Source of the DNA: Linum tenue
Lineage: Eukaryota; Streptophyta; Magnoliopsida; Malpighiales; Linaceae
DNA length: 64,000 nt
Direction: 5' to 3'
NCBI GenBank assembly: GCA_946122785.1
Contig: CAMGYJ010000007.1
Coordinates: 6,340,909 to 6,404,908 of the forward strand
The notes beneath the pieces were generated by a model. The model was not told the origin of the DNA. It saw only the letters and a program-made list of their open reading frames with translations, and made no database searches. The position numbers were made by a program, and so were the translations under genes. Below are positions 21,477 through 33,963 of the stretch, in pieces. Within the stretch, counting starts at the first letter, position 1; each line of letters begins with the position of its first letter.

Positions 21477-21680
21477 TGTTAGTAAACGATATATGATCCA
21501 TTATGAAACATTTCCCAACAACTCGAGTTATTGAGAGCAATCGGTTCCTGACATAGTATCAGAGCCTAATGTAACCATGAGGTCTTCTGTTCAATTCCCG
21601 ATGACCCTCATATGTGCTTGTGCAAACTCCAAGCCTATCTGAGTGGGCTTAGTGATCATTCGCATGTATGGAGAATATGG
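21477..21680 (+). mobile_element. TRIM fragment (5' LTR, primer site, partial interior)
   Basis: A 77-bp TG...CA repeat (21477-21553) is followed directly by TAGTATCAGAGCC, a near match to the initiator tRNA-Met primer site, then by an interior similar to that of the TRIM pair at 54306-54819 (GTTCAATTCCCGATGACC; TGTGCAAACTCCAAGCC). The LTR shares the CCCAACAACTCGAGTTATTG core. No polypurine tract or 3' LTR was found, so the copy is truncated. Confidence 0.75.
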
Positions 21681-24382
21681 TTTCTACTTGGTCGTCGTAG
21701 CTTCATTTTGGATCCAAAACAGGAGGACTAACTATAGGTTGTATTTTGAGTATATTATTTGACTTGTTTTAACCACACATAATGCATGTATGAGAGGAAT
21801 GCATGATGTATTCATAATACATCGAAAATTATGTATACTTGGTCTCATATTTTTGTTCAAATTGCCGAAACATGTGTATCAACTCACCCAAACTAATAAG
21901 TTTAGAAAGATTCTGATTTGAATGAGACATGCGTTACTATGAATAGTCCATGCTAATTGTTAAGTGATGACCCAAAACTTAATGAGTAATGACCAATGTT
22001 TCCCTTTCGAGAGAACTAGTTCAAATCAAGATGTTTCATCAAGGAAGATAATATAAGTGTATTAACTGGTGTGGGTCGCCAGATGGGAAAGAGAGGACCC
22101 AGGAACAATGGGTCTTCTTTTTGTTGGATGGCATGGTCTTGTCTTGTGGATCCATGAGCTGGATTTTGCAGAACACACACACTCACTCTCTCTCTCTTGC
22201 TCGCTGGCAATCCCCCGGAAAGAAGAAACAACAACTCGGTCATAACTCGCTGGCTCGCTCATTCACTCAACTCAACCCAACTCAGACATTCCATGAGCTT
22301 TTAATTACTGCATAACTAACTAACTAACTAATTAACCATGATTGTTTGTGGCTAATCCTTCCTTGCCTGGCTTTGTAGTAGTGCCTATTGACCACTCCTA
22401 ATATTGTTTGACCGTCTTCATCTCCTCACACTAGCATCGTCATCATCACAACCCACGTGCCATCATATGGCTCACGTGCCCCCAGCTCCATTGATCTTTA
22501 TATCTTCCATTGTCTCCTCTTTGCTTCAGCGCTTCTCGTGGGAATTGTGGGTGGCGGACAGATAAAGAGCAAAGAGTACACAGTCCACACTCCAGCACCA
22601 CCACTGGAAATGAATGGAAGCCAACCCAAATTCCCTTCAATCATACAGCTCGCAATGAATTTCGTTCTAGAGTCATCTTGGCCTTCTCACTTCTCACACA
22701 CAGACATGACACAATGCTACCTTGCTCTCCAAGCTTTGCCTCACTCGTTTCTGCTTTAATGTTTTCACTATCATTCACTATACGATACATCATCGTAAAG
22801 TCGTTCTTGTGGATGGGTTGTGGTCGTCGTGGATCGGTGATTTTCCTACCCGCACTTATTCGGGTGGGTTTTGGCTCGGTGATTCTCCACGCTCCCAGGC
22901 AGCAAACATGGTGAAGAATTTATGCGCCACGAACAAAAAAGAAAATCCTTGCAGTCCAACCGGTTTCCAACAAGCCAAAAGACAACACAAATCCATGCTG
23001 CACTGAAATGGGTTAGACAAACCTTCATCCGGCCAAACCGCTCAGAAGGCACCTGTTCATCAGGAACTATGACAATGAATAGGATTGGGATAGTCCACTT
23101 ACGAAACTCTCATTATTGGATTAGCCATACACTGTACATATTTCTAGCGATTCACATGGTATCAATGCATTCGGATACTGATCAATGCATTCGGATTAAT
23201 CTGCTCAAACCTCGTAACTTTTTCAGATTTCTTCAAATGGTTCTATCCATATACGGGGAGGAACAGCGAAATTTACAGGCACTAATCTCCAGCTATCATC
23301 AAATCTGGTTCACTTCTCACAAGTAAATACTAATTTACCAAATCAAACCAACCCCCCAACACTAACATTCAAAACCAGAATCCCAAAAACTCATATCACC
23401 ACAATGTTTTCAATCACGCACCAAAAGGAACTATAAGGACACAGATTGATACAATGTGTCGACAACAAAACAGTTTTTTTTTTACCAGCCTAGGATACTT
23501 TGCATTGGTAATATGAGATACCGTCGCACTCTCTACTCGTTGGCTTGCATTGCATGAACTTTCATATGCTGTACTTGTCACTGCACATCATCAAGAGCGC
23601 TACAAAAGGTTAAAACAACAAACAACTATTCATCAAGAAAGGATGTAGAAGAGACGAAATGAAATCCTAAACATGGACTATTGGTATCCTATTAACGAGC
23701 AACAATGTGACCCATGATGATGACTAGGTCATGCAATGAAAGCGTGCCTGTAACAGGTTGGAATAGAAAGCACTTGAAAACTCCAATACTGTGGTCTGTG
23801 AATACTCGTGTCGGTAAAAGATTTTGAGAGGCAGAATCCGGATAAAAGCTGCTACACAACTACTAGTTCGCAAACTTATAATTATTCAATTGGCTACATA
23901 TATAACATTCTAAAACATCTTCAAGAATGTTTCTCAGAGAGGACTCAAGAGAAGATAAGCAATCTCCAATGAAGAAATGACAGCCATCATATAAATTCTT
24001 ATGTTCAGGCCTGGCCAACTATTACTGAGCAAATGGCACAGCAGCTATCACATTTCGCTACAATAAATAAAAACCACTCAGATCACTATGTGAAACTCCA
24101 ACCAAATGAAGAAGCAGTCCAAGAGTACTAGACTATACTGCATACAGTGACAGGACATAAGAGCGAGTCATCTGTTCCAGACTATTTATCCCCCCATATG
24201 CAACCTGAATGACGGACGATAATTGATCTTTTGGAAGAAAATAGTCAAATTTTAGAAACTCATGCAGTATCTTTGCGACCAAAATGTGCAGTATGCACGC
24301 ATGAATATCACACAGCTTGATATCCCTTAAGTTAATTTTCAAACCCTACTGTTATTCTAAAAGTCTAGTTTGTTGCTATTCT
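21681..24382. other. Intergenic, no confident gene
   Basis: No ORF shows a known domain. Two CACGTG-like words lie near 22454 and 22472, followed by a TATATC stretch, so a small transcript here is possible. The right-hand part probably holds the 3' UTR of the NF-YB gene. Confidence 0.45.
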
Positions 24383-25801
24383 TCATGCATATGCCTACAA
24401 ATGGAAAAGAAAGAGGAGAGTTGAAAGGGGGTGGAGAGAGGAAGAGAGGAAGACACACCTGCTGACTCATGTAGTCCAATGACCCCTGTATAGCATACTG
24501 TCATATTCACCCGTCACGAGCGTTCCACAGGAAAGGAACAAGTCAGATAATGCTGCAATCATTAAGGTAGAAGATTAAATTTCCAGAACATAACCATTTA
24601 AAGCAAAACCACAGAAAGTTCGACAAAGTTACCTGTGCATTTTGAGCAGACATGCCACCAACTGGATCCCTTTTGACAGATCCTTCTACACCCCTAATAG
24701 GCCCTTTGGCATCTCCCTGCCATACATTGTTCAAAATTTAAAACACATAAAAAGGATATTAAATTTAGATTAATCATTGTGTGATTTAGTCCAGAGAGGG
24801 TGTCAAATTACCTCCAACTGTGTCACCGCAATCACAGCATAACAAATTAAACCAAGAAAAGACATAGAAAAGGAAGATTAGTAGGCTCCATATCACTCAA
24901 AACTGTGAAAGCTTGACAATAATTTAAAGGAAGAAGTAAAATGGAATTAAGTGAAGGATCAGTTACCTCTCTGTACCTATTAAGGTACGCCTTGAGTGGC
25001 TCAATGTAATCTTCGAAGCCTAACGTTGCCATTGCCCACAACAAATCATCCCCATTGATTGTCTTCCGCTTCTCCTTTTGACATTTATCACTCGCCCTTC
25101 AAAGAAGAAGAAAAAAAAACTTCACACCAGTTTCTCACTCACTCCAAGCCCCACAATTATAAGTACCCAGCCAGTCCAGATTAACATCCAGAAAGTGAAA
25201 TAAAATATATATTAGGTAGAAAACTATTATATCTCCATGGATTTCACAACTGGCAACCTTATCTGAATAACTCTAGCAATGAAACACAAAAATGCAGAAG
25301 TTACAGTCCCACAGGTTTCAGACATGACAGTTCCCAGAATAGAACCTTGAAACACAAGATTGTAGCTGTTTCAAACACATTAATCACCAATTCACCATAG
25401 AGAAACCAAAACCAAACTTAGTTCACACCACACATCACAAAGTTCATCCGACCGGAAACAACCATATATATATCATACCGAAGAAAACAGAAGTTCAACT
25501 CCTACTAAACAGTCAAATCACACAAAACCGGATAAAAATCATCAAAGCGTAAAAAAAAAAAACCCCTTCAAACTTACTCGCTGGTGATGAAACTGATAAA
25601 CTCAGATACACATTCCTGGACAGTATCCTTGGCGTCCTTAGCGATCTTGCCGTTGGCAGGCAATGCCTTCTTCATGATCCTGCTAATGTTGGCGATAGGG
25701 AGGAACCTGTCCTGCTCCCTAACCCCGGAGTGAGGGCTCTGCTCGTGCTCACCCCCGCTCTCGTGACTCCCCCCTGCCGGACTACCTGGATTATCTGCCA
25801 T
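24383..25801 (-). CDS. NF-YB: NF-YB (HAP3) CCAAT-binding transcription factor subunit
   Basis: Five exons join in frame to a protein of about 162 residues: 25801-25578, 25096-24967, 24716-24633, 24497-24459, 24394-24383. The central histone-fold domain is complete: [77 protein letters not shown] pairs with NF-YC and then NF-YA to bind CCAAT boxes. The sequence GKIAKDAKD has Lys where LEC1-type proteins have Asp, so this is a non-LEC1 (ubiquitous-type) NF-YB. The last two exons are tiny (13 codons, then three codons and a stop) and are the least certain part. A GTG upstream is not the start; ATG 25801 begins [11 protein letters not shown], typical of the family. Confidence 0.93.
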
Positions 25802-25819
25802 CCCGCAGCACACTCCCTA

Positions 25820-26281
25820 CAATCACACTAATAATCAGAACAAAATAAGACCATTAGAGCAGTTCCAGCAAAATCCCTTAAGCACCTCTAATCCCTAGGA
25901 AACCCCGTCGGAATCATGAAACTTCAGCCCCACTTACCAAACCCTACTACGGTTTGACTACACAAAGAAGAAAGTCAGAAAATCCACAAAACTATCTGCC
26001 TCCCGACTGCCGCAAAACCGAACCATTTCACTCCACGCTAAACCGAAACCAGCATATCCACACCACATACACACACAGAAACGCAAATGAAGAGGGGATC
26101 GAAAAAAGCCCTAAATGCCTGCTCACCGACCGCAGCTCAAGACATCATCCGTGCAAATCAGGCAGATAAGCAGAGAGAGAAAAACAAGAAAATGAAGGAA
26201 CTAAAAAGAGAGCCGAAATCGAAACCCTAGGGTCTACGAAGCAGAGGGAGAGAAGGAGCCGTGGTTGGGAAGAAGCTACGT
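25820..26281 (-). other. Probable 5' UTR intron of the NF-YB gene
   Basis: Minus-strand CTACAG then GTACGT near 26281 is a strong donor, and TTGTAG just above 25815 a fitting acceptor, about 15 bases before the ATG. Leader introns are common in this family. Boundaries are inferred. Confidence 0.5.
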
Positions 26282-27132
26282 ACCTGTAGAGCGAGAGAGA
26301 GGGCGGAGGGAGAGAGGGAAGGTGGTTTTTGTATTTGAGCGCGCAGGAAGGGAGGGAAGGAGGTTGATTGGTTGGAACGATTTTTTTTTTTTTTTTTTTG
26401 GCGATTTAATCTCAGACAGAGAACGCCGCAGATCTGACGATGGAGAACACGAGCTTTTCTCGCTCCTGATGCGATGCAGCGAGAGAGAAGCTAGCGGAGC
26501 TTGGATTGGTGTTTGGTTTCTCTCTCTATCAATCACGAACCGTTGGTTCCTTCCTCTTTCCGCCGCCCGCCCGCTCATTTTATATACGCCGCCCAGTGGG
26601 CCCCACAGAATTGGGCCTTGTTTGCTGTACCCCAATCTTTACCCTTCTCCTAATTGGGCCTTCGCGGCTGTTGGATTCTGGAACAATGATAAGTGGGCTT
26701 ACTGACCTTGTAGTCCAACTGGGTGCGTCTGGAAGATCTTAGAGCATGCTGGCAGTATCAATAATCAAAACAATGATTAGTGTTAGTAAAACCGTATCAT
26801 ACCAACCGTCCAATCCGAAAAACCTGTTATTGGAATCAAAGTCGGTACAATACTTTTTTTTGGGTATGAAAGGTTAAACAACGATTTAATAAAAAAAAGT
26901 ATCCTACCACAAACTTTTTCCTCCAATGCGGTTTACTGTTTAAACCAAGATTTGCATGCGAACTGTGCTATAGTCAAAAGATTTTAAAGTGTGAAATATG
27001 ACACATTTTGTCATTCTTCCAGGCCAAATTTGGCCCTCAATGAGAAAGTGGTTTTTGTGGCTTCTTTCATTATGCTCGTTGCAAGAGTACAAACTGTTCA
27101 GATTGGATATCCCTCCACGAACGCCTTCTTCA
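26282..27132. other. NF-YB leader/promoter and intergenic sequence
   Basis: GA/CT-rich leader to about 26560, then spacer with a T-rich tract near 26381-26399. No further gene seen. Confidence 0.5.
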
Positions 27133-29507
27133 TCACCTCATTCTGTCCAAGCAAGGAAACACAACAAACATATGAGGATTGCGCAAAGGCAGTCCCTGAA
27201 ATCCCCTATTCCTGCCTAAACTATGGCATGGCATGTATAATAACACATATATACACAATCGCCTAAATTCTTTCACCTGGATTATTGCGGTGATCCTCCC
27301 AGGATTCATCTGATAACACCATGGAAAACAAAATACTTATGTCAACAGCTGATACAAGCAGAAGATTGAACAACCACTGATAGACATCAAGTATCTCGAC
27401 ATGTTTTACATACCGCAAACTGCTTTTCCTCCCACGAGATCTCCTCCGGATCTTTATGTTCCAAGGACTCCCATGAATGTGGGAACTGGATTCTTTCCAC
27501 AGGCCGTATGATCCTCAGGCTATCTGTAGTTAAAAATGAATACTTCAACTGAGTGGGAATGGGTCTCGGCAGTCGGCAGTACCAGGGGATTGAATTTCAA
27601 CCTCAACCATCAAACATTAAGCTAGTTGGATGAGATACATGTCCCTCCAATGCAGAAGCATTCAGAATTGGGAACCTTAACAAAGACTCGGCAAAATCCT
27701 GTACCAGCAGGGTAAAGAAAGGATGATAATGACTGCTAGTGATTAACCAGATAACTACCGTGAGATCGTTCTGCTTTGCTAATGTTCTCTATTACAAGAC
27801 CAAAGCGTGACCATGCCAGTCCAAGTAACTGTAGCAACCAACAACTTAAACTGACTACAAAGACAGATAACTCATGCAACCCTAAACTCATTGATGAGGT
27901 AAGGAAACGTATACTTTACTTGTAACAAAGGCTTCCTGCCAAAAGTCACGCCCAGACCATGAAGGAGCAACTTCTTGAACTGATATCCCTTTGCTTAAGC
28001 ACACTCTTCATAGAATCATAGTCAAAACAGCTTTGTCATGACTCATGAATCCGCTTGAAGTAAAGAGGAAGCATAGAGATTTGTCAAAAAAAAAAGGAGA
28101 AACAAGAGATAAAAATATACAAGGAGTACACGTTACAAGAAACCTTGTCAAGATGGAAACTGCTCCTATTCAGGGAAAAATCATAAACTGCTGTGGTTCC
28201 CTCTAGGATATGTAGGTATCCAAATCAAAATGGATGTATAGGGGGAAAACGTACTCAAGAACTAGTTGACGGATTATTCCTGGAAGAACACCATCAGAAA
28301 TGGGGGCTGTCTGTACTTCGTAAGGATTTTCACCAACTCCTTTCCCTTCCTGGAAACACCTAGACCAGTACAAAGTCAGAAATAAGCTGCAAACACATTC
28401 TGCAGAATATTTTCAGGAACCAGAGTAACCTAATTGAACTTGCCAATGAAACAATCTAATTAATTTATAGTCACTCAGTACATCTATCACCCAATTAGTG
28501 AAACTTCAAATAGTTTCGAGTCTATAAAGCCAGCTGATAAGCAAGATCTCAGCTTTCAAAAACATCATGCTTGACCTGTTATACCATGATATTAGTGTTG
28601 CTAGTAGTTGACAAAGTTCAGCAATGAATGATCTTAATATCATTGGAGCAGGAGCACACAATTTTTATCAATCTCTCTATCAGTGAAGCAACTTGATCGA
28701 CTTTGGAGCATTGATGACTCACCCTGCGACGAACAACGAAGAAATTTGTCAGGCAGCCTTCAAGCAAATGATCTCCATCGTTAGACAACAGGAGTTCCGT
28801 CACCGAAGTAGGTCTCAATCTCTCCAGCGGCTTCCTTAACCTGGGAAAACATCCCCCCCCCCCCAAAAAAATCCCCATTGAGACAAAACGTCGAACACAA
28901 GAACGACAACACTAAAACACAGTCCGCCGCACCTTACCCAGTCGGAATACTTAGCTTCCGCCACGCTTCTGCCTCGCCCCACAACCGCCAATCTCGCAGC
29001 ACCCTCCGGCCGATCAAATGCCAGAGCAACGTAGCCGGCCAAGTGAACATAAACATCCAGCATCTCCGCCGGACTGTCTGATCCACTCGCACTCTCCATT
29101 CCCCTGAGCTTCTCCACATTCCCGCTGACAAGAGCCGTGATCGCCAGCTCCTCACCTTCCTTCCTCAGACCTTCTCTCAACGCAATCGGCAGCACCTGGT
29201 CAACGGAGTCCTTAACCAGAGACTCAACCGCAGAATCCCACGCCGATGACTCGACTAACGACGGTGGAAGGGAAAGCTCCGATTTCTCCGGCTTGAAGAG
29301 AAGCCGTGGGTCTCTAGAGAGGAGAATTCGGGCAGAGTTTGACAGCCGTCGTAAGTGCCGTTCCCAGAACAAGATACAAGCGCCGTCGCTGTGAGTCCGC
29401 GTCGTCGTGTACGCGCCTGGGTGAGATTGAAGTAAAGTGGCTACCGGAGGGACGTCGGGCGATGAGGTAATGACGCCGTTGCTGAAGAGGAACTTGCAGT
29501 CCGTCAT
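27133..29507 (-). CDS. Class IV PLP-dependent aminotransferase-like protein
   Basis: Six exons join in frame to about 386 residues: 29507-28933, 28840-28723, 28349-28255, 28005-27920, 27523-27414, 27309-27133. It belongs to the D-amino-acid / branched-chain aminotransferase-like fold, plant branch: start MTDCKFLFSNGVI, PGAYTTTRTHSDGACILFWE, RHLRRLSNSARILL, then GRSVAEAKYSDWV with the likely PLP-binding lysine, LLLSNDGDHLLEGCLTNFFV, TAPISDGVLPGIIRQLV and APSWSGRDFWQEAFVT. The family transfers amino groups or cleaves amino-chorismate, but this subfamily's substrate is unknown to me. No obvious transit peptide. The final exon keeps frame after NPGRITAIIQ, but its last ~45 residues are unlike the family, so a missed intron or altered C-terminus is possible. 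The first exon faces the divergent gene at 30096. Confidence 0.85.
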
Positions 29508-30095
29508 CGTCCGACGATTCGCCCCGATATCTGATTTCTTCCATCAACATTCAACACCAATCTCCAGCTCCAGCCATTTTCGCCGGAACCAAGCTTCCTC
29601 AAGTTTCGGCCCATTCATTCAGGCCCAATACAGACCATGAAAGCCCAACGGCCCATACACTTCCCACGTCGAAAAAATCCCTTCCCGCCACCGTGTAGTT
29701 TTATCAGAGCTCAAAAGCCGTCGAAATTCAATTTTCCCGCGGGACGAACGCGCCGCCGCTGATCAGACGGTACGGAATCAAAGATCTCTTCATACGACGG
29801 CAAGACGGAACTGGAACGTCGCCTCTTCTTGATGAAGAAACTCGGAAACCCCAAGAGATTCCCATTTTCGGAAGCAGCAAAAGAAGAGAAGAAAAAGAAC
29901 CGCCGCGGCCCTTGTTCAACCGACGCATCTCTTCATCCCGTGAAGTCACGAACTTTGATCGGAGAAAGGGAGTTAAACGAACAACAATGTCGCCATATAA
30001 GAAACCTGCAACTACAATTTCGTCCTCCCCATTCCGCCATTCTCAAGCGTCGAATCATCAGCAAAGCAATCGGCCTCTACTCACCCACACCAGCA
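29508..30095. promoter_or_regulatory. Shared divergent promoter region
   Basis: About 590 bases separate the start codons of the minus-strand aminotransferase-like gene and the plus-strand RRM-like gene. TATAA at 29996-30000 would suit the plus-strand gene started at 30096 and argues against the upstream in-frame ATG at 29829. Confidence 0.45.
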
Positions 30096-31283
30096 ATGGG
30101 TTCTTCACCTCCTCCCCTGTATCCCGCTTCTAATTTCGAGTCCGCCCCTGTCTCCCAACACGAACTCAAGACCTTCCACCAAATCGACCGCCGGCTCTAC
30201 TCCCGACTGGTGTTCGACCTCGACCGCGACCCAGAACAATCCATGAGAGTAATGGCGCTGTGGCTGTTCCTGGAGAGATCGAAGTACGTCCGTTCGATGG
30301 TGCAGACTCTGTTTTCTTATAACGACTTCCTGATCAACGCCCTGGTCGACGAAACCATGCTCTGCTTGAAATGTCTGGACAACGAGCGGTACAGTCCCTT
30401 CATTGTTCACTCGATTCACGAAATTCCCCTCCTCTATAACCTCTCCGGGAGCAGAATTACCCTTCCCTTCTTCCGCGAGAATCGGGTCGCAGTCCTCAGG
30501 GGAGTCGTCCAACTTATTGCCGATGTCTGTGTCAGAGTGTTTGATGATCAGTTAGCGTGTGCTGTTGAGAGCAGAGCTTTTGCTTTCGCAATGCGGCAAC
30601 AACAATTACAACAACAACAACAACAGATGCAGAGTGGCTGGAACTACTACGGTCCGGAAATCGGTGTACCGATTTGGAATCTGAAAGTCCACCATGGATA
30701 TGATGTCGCTGGTGGGAGCTATCGTCCTCAAGAGACTGACAACAACGTTCTGGAAGAACTGAAGGGTGAACCGAGTGGAGGCTACTTGAATTTGTTGCTG
30801 AATCCTCACGACAATGCTGCTTCATCTTCTTCGTCGCCACAGGTGGATGAAATCGATGCGGGCGTGAAGAAATTGGAGATCCACGGCGGTAATGGAAGTG
30901 AGGGCGACGGTGATGGAGTGCCAGCCGATGAGAGGACTGTTTTCCTGACGTTTTCCAAAGGGTACCCTATCTCCGAACGCGAAGTCAGAGACTTTTTCTC
31001 CATGTAAGTATGCGTTGAGCCCTTGTTTCTCTTCTTCAAAGAGAGAGAGAGATCCTAACTTGTGTTTGTTGGGAGCAGGAGATTCGGGGACATTTATGAA
31101 GATGTCCATATGCAAGAAGTGACGACGGCAGAGGAGCAGCCACTGTACGCGAAGCTGGTGCTGAGGGTGCAGGGGATGATAGAAGTGGTGCTCAATGGGA
31201 AGAGGAAGGCCAAGTTTTCGATCAACGGGAAGCATGTCTGCGCTCGCAAGTACATCAGGAAAGGCAGCACACCACCACGGTAG
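30096..31283 (+). CDS. Plant-specific RRM-like protein of unknown function
   Basis: Two exons, 30096-31003 and 31079-31283, join in frame (an ATG codon is split by the intron) to about 370 residues. The N-terminal half is helical and leucine-rich (RLVFDLDRDPEQSMRVMALW; FLINALVDETMLCLKCL). A poly-Gln stretch (QQQLQQQQQQM) and a Ser/Gly/Asp-rich linker follow. The C-terminus has an RRM-like fold: ERTVFLTFSKGYPISEREV as the RNP2-like strand and first helix, then FGDIYEDVHMQEV, and an atypical second half ending KFSINGKHVCARKYIRK. I do not know a characterised member or the RNA it binds. The start at 30096 (MGSSPPPLYP) is chosen over 29829 because the extra stretch looks like leader sequence. It converges on the DUF155 gene downstream. 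Confidence 0.82.
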
Positions 31284-31796
31284 TCATCATCTCTCGGCGA
31301 TGCATAATCTGCTCCGTCGATCTTGCAGCCCGACATACACAATAATAAGGGATCTGTATTTGATATAATATAGCCTTGTGGACACACAAAATTTTGTCTG
31401 AACTACTCACACATACAATTTTGTTGCAACTTGTAAGGATTTCAAACCTCATGCCGGGTAAATTTAGCTCTACTCAGTGTTGTCCCATTTTGGACGATGG
31501 CCCTGTCCCAATTTTTGCCCTCCTTGAGCTAAATGACCAAAAATTCCAATAAACAAACATCTAGCATATACATCGCTACATTCATCTGTCAAGTAAATGG
31601 TATATGAATCATTGATTAGCGGCAGATCACAAGAACAGCCTGAAGCATATGCCAGAGTGACTCGAAATTGTCAATTATTTACAACAAGTACAAGATAGAT
31701 ATACAACGAGTGAGGCACCTATTTCAATCAGCTAGGGGTTTACTTTCTTCACCTTCTAGGCAAAGAAGCTTAGAGCTAAAACTTATAATATCTAGA
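31284..31796. other. Convergent 3' flanks
   Basis: Tail-to-tail spacer between the RRM-like gene and the DUF155 gene; no independent gene. Confidence 0.6.
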
Positions 31797-33963
31797 CTAG
31801 AGCAACTTGAATCCTGACCTGTGCGAAATGTCGAAAACAGATATAATGATTTCAACACTGATTAATACAATGATGAGCCATTCGAGGAAGTCTGATTTCC
31901 TGTTCTGCAGAATCTCCTGAAGGAAACGGATATTATGCTGTGCAGTAGACAGAAGAAAGAGAGTACCTCAGAGATGAAATATAATGAGCCTACTTTGATT
32001 TGGTTAATTGAATGGCAATCAATGATGAGACTCAGAGGGTTACCTCCACAAACTTCAACTTGAAATCAAGACTTGCAAACCTCTGAGTTAATTCAAATTC
32101 ATCTCTGAGGTATTCCCATATCTGACCGAATTTTGCATCTTTCCATGCTATGTCGGATCTATTAGGACAAAGTAAGAGAGTGAAAAGCAGTTGGTATATA
32201 ATCAACTCTGGCCAGTCAACCATAGAAGAACATATGTGCCTCATACAAATTTTGACTGCCTATATTGAAGAACTAAATACAGACTAATAACTTAAGGCTT
32301 CACGTACTAGTACTGCACTATTTTCATACTAAGTACGAAAAACAAACCAAAATGCTTATTATTCAAAAGACAAAAGTGCAAGTTCCCCGAGCAGTGATAT
32401 TTACCTCTCAAAAAGCCCCAGCTTCAGAATAATGTCAGCAAGATTAGAATTTGCTTTGCCAACTAATTGGAAAAGCTTTTTGCTATCCATGGAAAATGTT
32501 CCGGTTTTCTCCATCCCACGATTGATGTCAGTGAATTCAGCAACCATTCCATCGACCTGAAGAAAGAAACAATCACATAAGATAAGCGATCCAACAATCA
32601 GAAACCTACAAGCTGAAGATATTAAAAGAGCACATACCTGGCGTCCATAGTAGTCAAGAGCAATACTTTGACCAAGAACACTACCAATTGTACGAATCCC
32701 ATCAATGTTCAGAAACTGCAACATTATATGATCAAGTCCAGCTTGCATCCAAGTGTCAAGATTCGGCTTCTCTCTCACCTCATACTCTTTTGGATACAAA
32801 TTACAAAGTTCAGATTAAGTTAGATTGCCCATGGTAAGCTGCTTAACGCGGATTCAGAAATGGTTCGGTTGCCACTCAATGGTAGACCTCTTTCTGGCAA
32901 CAGACTAACCAACTAGCATATGTAAGTGCAGAAACCAAAGAACTCACAGCAATCCCGACAACCGAATCAAGAGAGAAAAAGACAAAGCGCGGCTTACCAT
33001 CCTTTCTCATCTCATGGAGCACTCCCGATGCATGATTTCTGACAATTTTCAAGTAAGCATCGACTTCATGTTCACGGGCATTAAACAAGACGATAGATCC
33101 ATATTGAAAGACCACCATGTAACAGCAATCACTCCCTCCTATGCAAGTGCCCAAACCCTGAGAGTCGTTTACAGTCAAATTAGAGCACTGCTGAAATGAA
33201 AACCTCACTAAAAACCCCACCAATGCTACTTGCAAGAACTGAAAGCAACTTACACTTGTCGGGCAAAGATCCCCAAACTTGAGAAGAACATAATTAGTCA
33301 TACGCGATGTAGGCGGGATGAAGTTCGGCTTGTTTTGTTCCACTAAGCTCTTCAAATCCACACTGCATACAGCAACAGCAAAGACTTGCAGGAAGCTAAT
33401 AATGCAGACTTACGGCTCCAATTTCATTCCAAACAACGAATCATCATGCCTTGTCTCGCTTCATTACAGTTCAAATTCAAGGGGGAATTGAAGGAAGTCG
33501 AGAATTCCAACCTAGTAGAGAAGAAAAAAGCACGAACGGGAATCGCCGGCCTGGCATCCTCCTCCACGGAACCATTTCCCTCACCAGCTTCCACGGTACC
33601 ATCTCCAACCTCAGAGCACAACACCGGCTCGCTCCAGTTCATACCGCCACTTGGCTGCTGCCGCTGCTGCGGCAGCGAAGAAGACAGCGAGGACAAGCAC
33701 CTCGCAATCACCAAAGCTCCGCCTCCGCGACACATCCCAATGCCAGTAATAGCTACCTGACGGCCGCCATTATAGAAGCCGAGGACGGGAAATGGAGCGG
33801 AGCAGACGACGGAGGTGGTCAGGGAGCTGTAGGACCGGGTATCGGAGCGAGGCCTGATCGGAGAAGGAAGGTGGAGCAGGGAATTAGGGTTGGGCTGAGC
33901 GTGGAGGTAAGTACGGAGGGGCAAGCGGACGGTTCTGAGGTGAAGATCAATGGAGCGCCACAT
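31797..33963 (-). CDS. DUF155 / RMND1-family protein, RETARDED ROOT GROWTH-like
   Basis: Seven exons join in frame to about 425 residues: 33963-33512, 33362-33254, 33157-32998, 32786-32638, 32556-32405, 32158-32044, 31937-31797. Family blocks in order: IPVRAFFFSTS, VDLKSLVEQNKPNFIPPTSR, MTNYVLLKFGDL, YMVVFQYGSIVLFNAREHEV, LDTWMQAGLDHIMLQFLNID, GSVLGQSIALDYYGRQVDGM, then HNIRFLQEILQNRKSDFLEW and a hydrophobic segment, the usual C-terminal membrane anchor. The Arg-rich, acid-poor N-terminus (MWRSIDLHLRTVRLPLRTYL) fits a mitochondrial targeting peptide. Relatives include yeast and human RMND1 and Arabidopsis RRG/RRL, inner-membrane proteins needed for mitochondrial translation or division and root meristem growth; the role here is inferred from family. 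Confidence 0.9.

Noticed and set aside
22457..22759. ORF of about 100 codons downstream of CACGTG words
   Set aside because: Tempting promoter context, but the peptide has no recognised motif and overlaps two other equal ORFs.
29829..30095. N-terminal extension of the RRM-like protein
   Set aside because: Basic, low-complexity and upstream of a TATA-like site; ATG 30096 gives a better start.
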